The translations under genes were made by a program, and so were the position numbers. Shown here in pieces: positions 7,520 through 7,846 of a DNA stretch of 7,846 nucleotides (positions are counted from its first letter, which is position 1; the number at the start of each line of letters is the position of its first letter). Source of the stretch: Candidatus Omnitrophota bacterium (GTDB lineage Bacteria > Ratteibacteria > UBA8468 > B48-G9 > DSTR01); assembly GCA_023818865.1 (NCBI GenBank), contig JAMWDF010000113.1, positions 1-7,846 of the forward strand, written 5' to 3'. The notes beneath the pieces were generated by a model. That model was not told where the DNA came from. It made no database searches and saw nothing but the letters and a program-made list of their open reading frames with translations.

Positions 7520-7523
7520 ATGT
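7494..7523. repeat. Short inverted repeat spanning the prepilin promoter
   Basis: ACATAT (7494-7499) and ATATGT (7518-7523) are exact inverted halves, 24 bases centre to centre. They touch the end of the -35 hexamer and the end of the -10 hexamer. The position would suit an operator. The halves are short and A/T-rich, so chance is a fair explanation. Confidence 0.2.
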
Positions 7524-7526
7524 GAA

Positions 7527-7534
7527 AAGGGGGG
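7527..7534 (+). promoter_or_regulatory. Ribosome binding site of the prepilin-like gene
   Basis: AAGGGGGG lies 3 bases before the ATG at 7538. It pairs with the 16S tail if one G-U wobble is allowed. The spacing is short, and the site sits almost at the predicted 5' end of the transcript. Confidence 0.6.
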
Positions 7535-7537
7535 CGA

Positions 7538-7846
7538 ATGGCTAGGAAAAAAGGATTTACCTTGATAGAACTCCTGGTAGTTATTGCCATCATTGCTATC
7601 CTGGCAGCGATGCTACTACCAACTTTAAGTAAAGCCAGGGAAAAAGCCAGACAGGCAGTCTGCTTGAGCAATCTCAAACAGATTGGCCTGGCGATGAAAA
7701 TGTACGGTCAGGACTGGGATAATTTTCTTCCGGACGGCGCCAATAACAACGGCTATGATACTAGTTCCTGGATGGCGGCTCTTTCTCATCCTGTTCGGGG
7801 GGGTGGTTATCTCAAAGATTTAAAGGTTTATGTTTGTCCCTCTTCC
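7538..7846 (+). CDS. Prepilin-like protein with N-terminal cleavage/methylation domain (type II pseudopilin class), partial
   Basis: The first 103 codons are present and the gene runs off the window end. The protein opens MARKKG, then FTLIELLVV: a class III signal with prepilin-peptidase cleavage after G6, phenylalanine at +1 and glutamate at +5 (E11). A hydrophobic helix runs from about residue 8 to 29. Next comes the characteristic KAREKARQAVCLSNLKQIGL segment, then MYGQDWDNFLPDG and VYVCPSS, with cysteines at 42 and 100. This matches the short pseudopilin family, often annotated DUF1559 or H-X9-DG type, found in many copies in PVC-group and related genomes. The C-terminal H-X9-DG motif would lie outside the window. 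Family members are processed and held in the inner membrane or a pseudopilus; the role of this class is not established. It is transcribed divergently from paralog B under its own strong promoter. Confidence 0.9.
   Translation, partial: MARKKGFTLIELLVVIAIIAILAAMLLPTLSKAREKARQAVCLSNLKQIGLAMKMYGQDWDNFLPDGANNNGYDTSSWMAALSHPVRGGGYLKDLKVYVCPSS

Noticed and set aside
7512..7520. Minus-strand -10-like elements TATAGT and TATTAT as promoters for paralog B.
   Set aside because: No -35-like hexamer stands at the right distance on the minus strand. They are mostly the complement of the strong plus-strand TATAAT.

Overview
The window reads as a bacterial chromosome fragment with dense gene packing, Shine-Dalgarno sites, sigma-70 type promoter elements and moderate G+C. 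It holds two very large secreted carbohydrate-active-type proteins and the start of a prepilin-like protein of the short 'FTLIELLVVIAIIAILAAMLLP ... CLSNLKQIG' class. That class is amplified in PVC-group lineages (Planctomycetota, Lentisphaerota, Verrucomicrobiota) and in Omnitrophota/Ratteibacteria-like and Armatimonadota genomes. An uncultivated relative of one of these is my best guess. It rests on protein style only, with no marker gene.

Layout: (1) Positions 1-50 carry the last codons of an upstream plus-strand gene. (2) Eleven bases later, at 62-3775 (+), lies a 1237-residue exported multidomain protein. (3) Four bases after its stop, the end of a convergent gene begins: 3780-7442 (-), 1220 residues from a GTG start. 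(4) A 95-bp divergent intergenic region, 7443-7537, carries a perfect TTGACA-N17-TATAAT promoter for the plus strand and a weaker possible promoter for the minus strand. (5) From 7538 (+) runs a prepilin-like pseudopilin gene, cut by the window edge after 103 codons. No RNA gene, mobile element or CRISPR array was seen, and no gene-free stretch exceeds 300 bases.

The two large proteins are full-length paralogs placed tail to tail. They share one domain order: signal peptide, CBM6/35-like N-terminal sandwich, CBM4_9-like module, Ig-like sandwich, clan GH-A-like (beta/alpha)8 barrel, small C-terminal beta domain, second Ig-like region, and CBM9-like (DOMON-type) terminal module. The barrel appears to keep the strand-4 acid/base glutamate (a 'W-x-[IV]-x-D-E' version of the usual 'W-x-x-x-N-E-P'). 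The usual strand-7 nucleophile glutamate aligns with glycine in both proteins. They may therefore be carbohydrate-binding pseudoenzymes, or members of an uncharacterised hydrolase family with a changed mechanism. This is the most interesting signal here.

How the genes might work together is inference: two exported polysaccharide-recognising proteins beside a pseudopilin gene fits a glycan-processing locus. No transporter, regulator or confirmed enzyme is visible inside the window to prove it. The plus-strand large gene seems co-transcribed with the gene before it. A plausible intrinsic terminator for it lies inside the 3' coding end of the opposing paralog.
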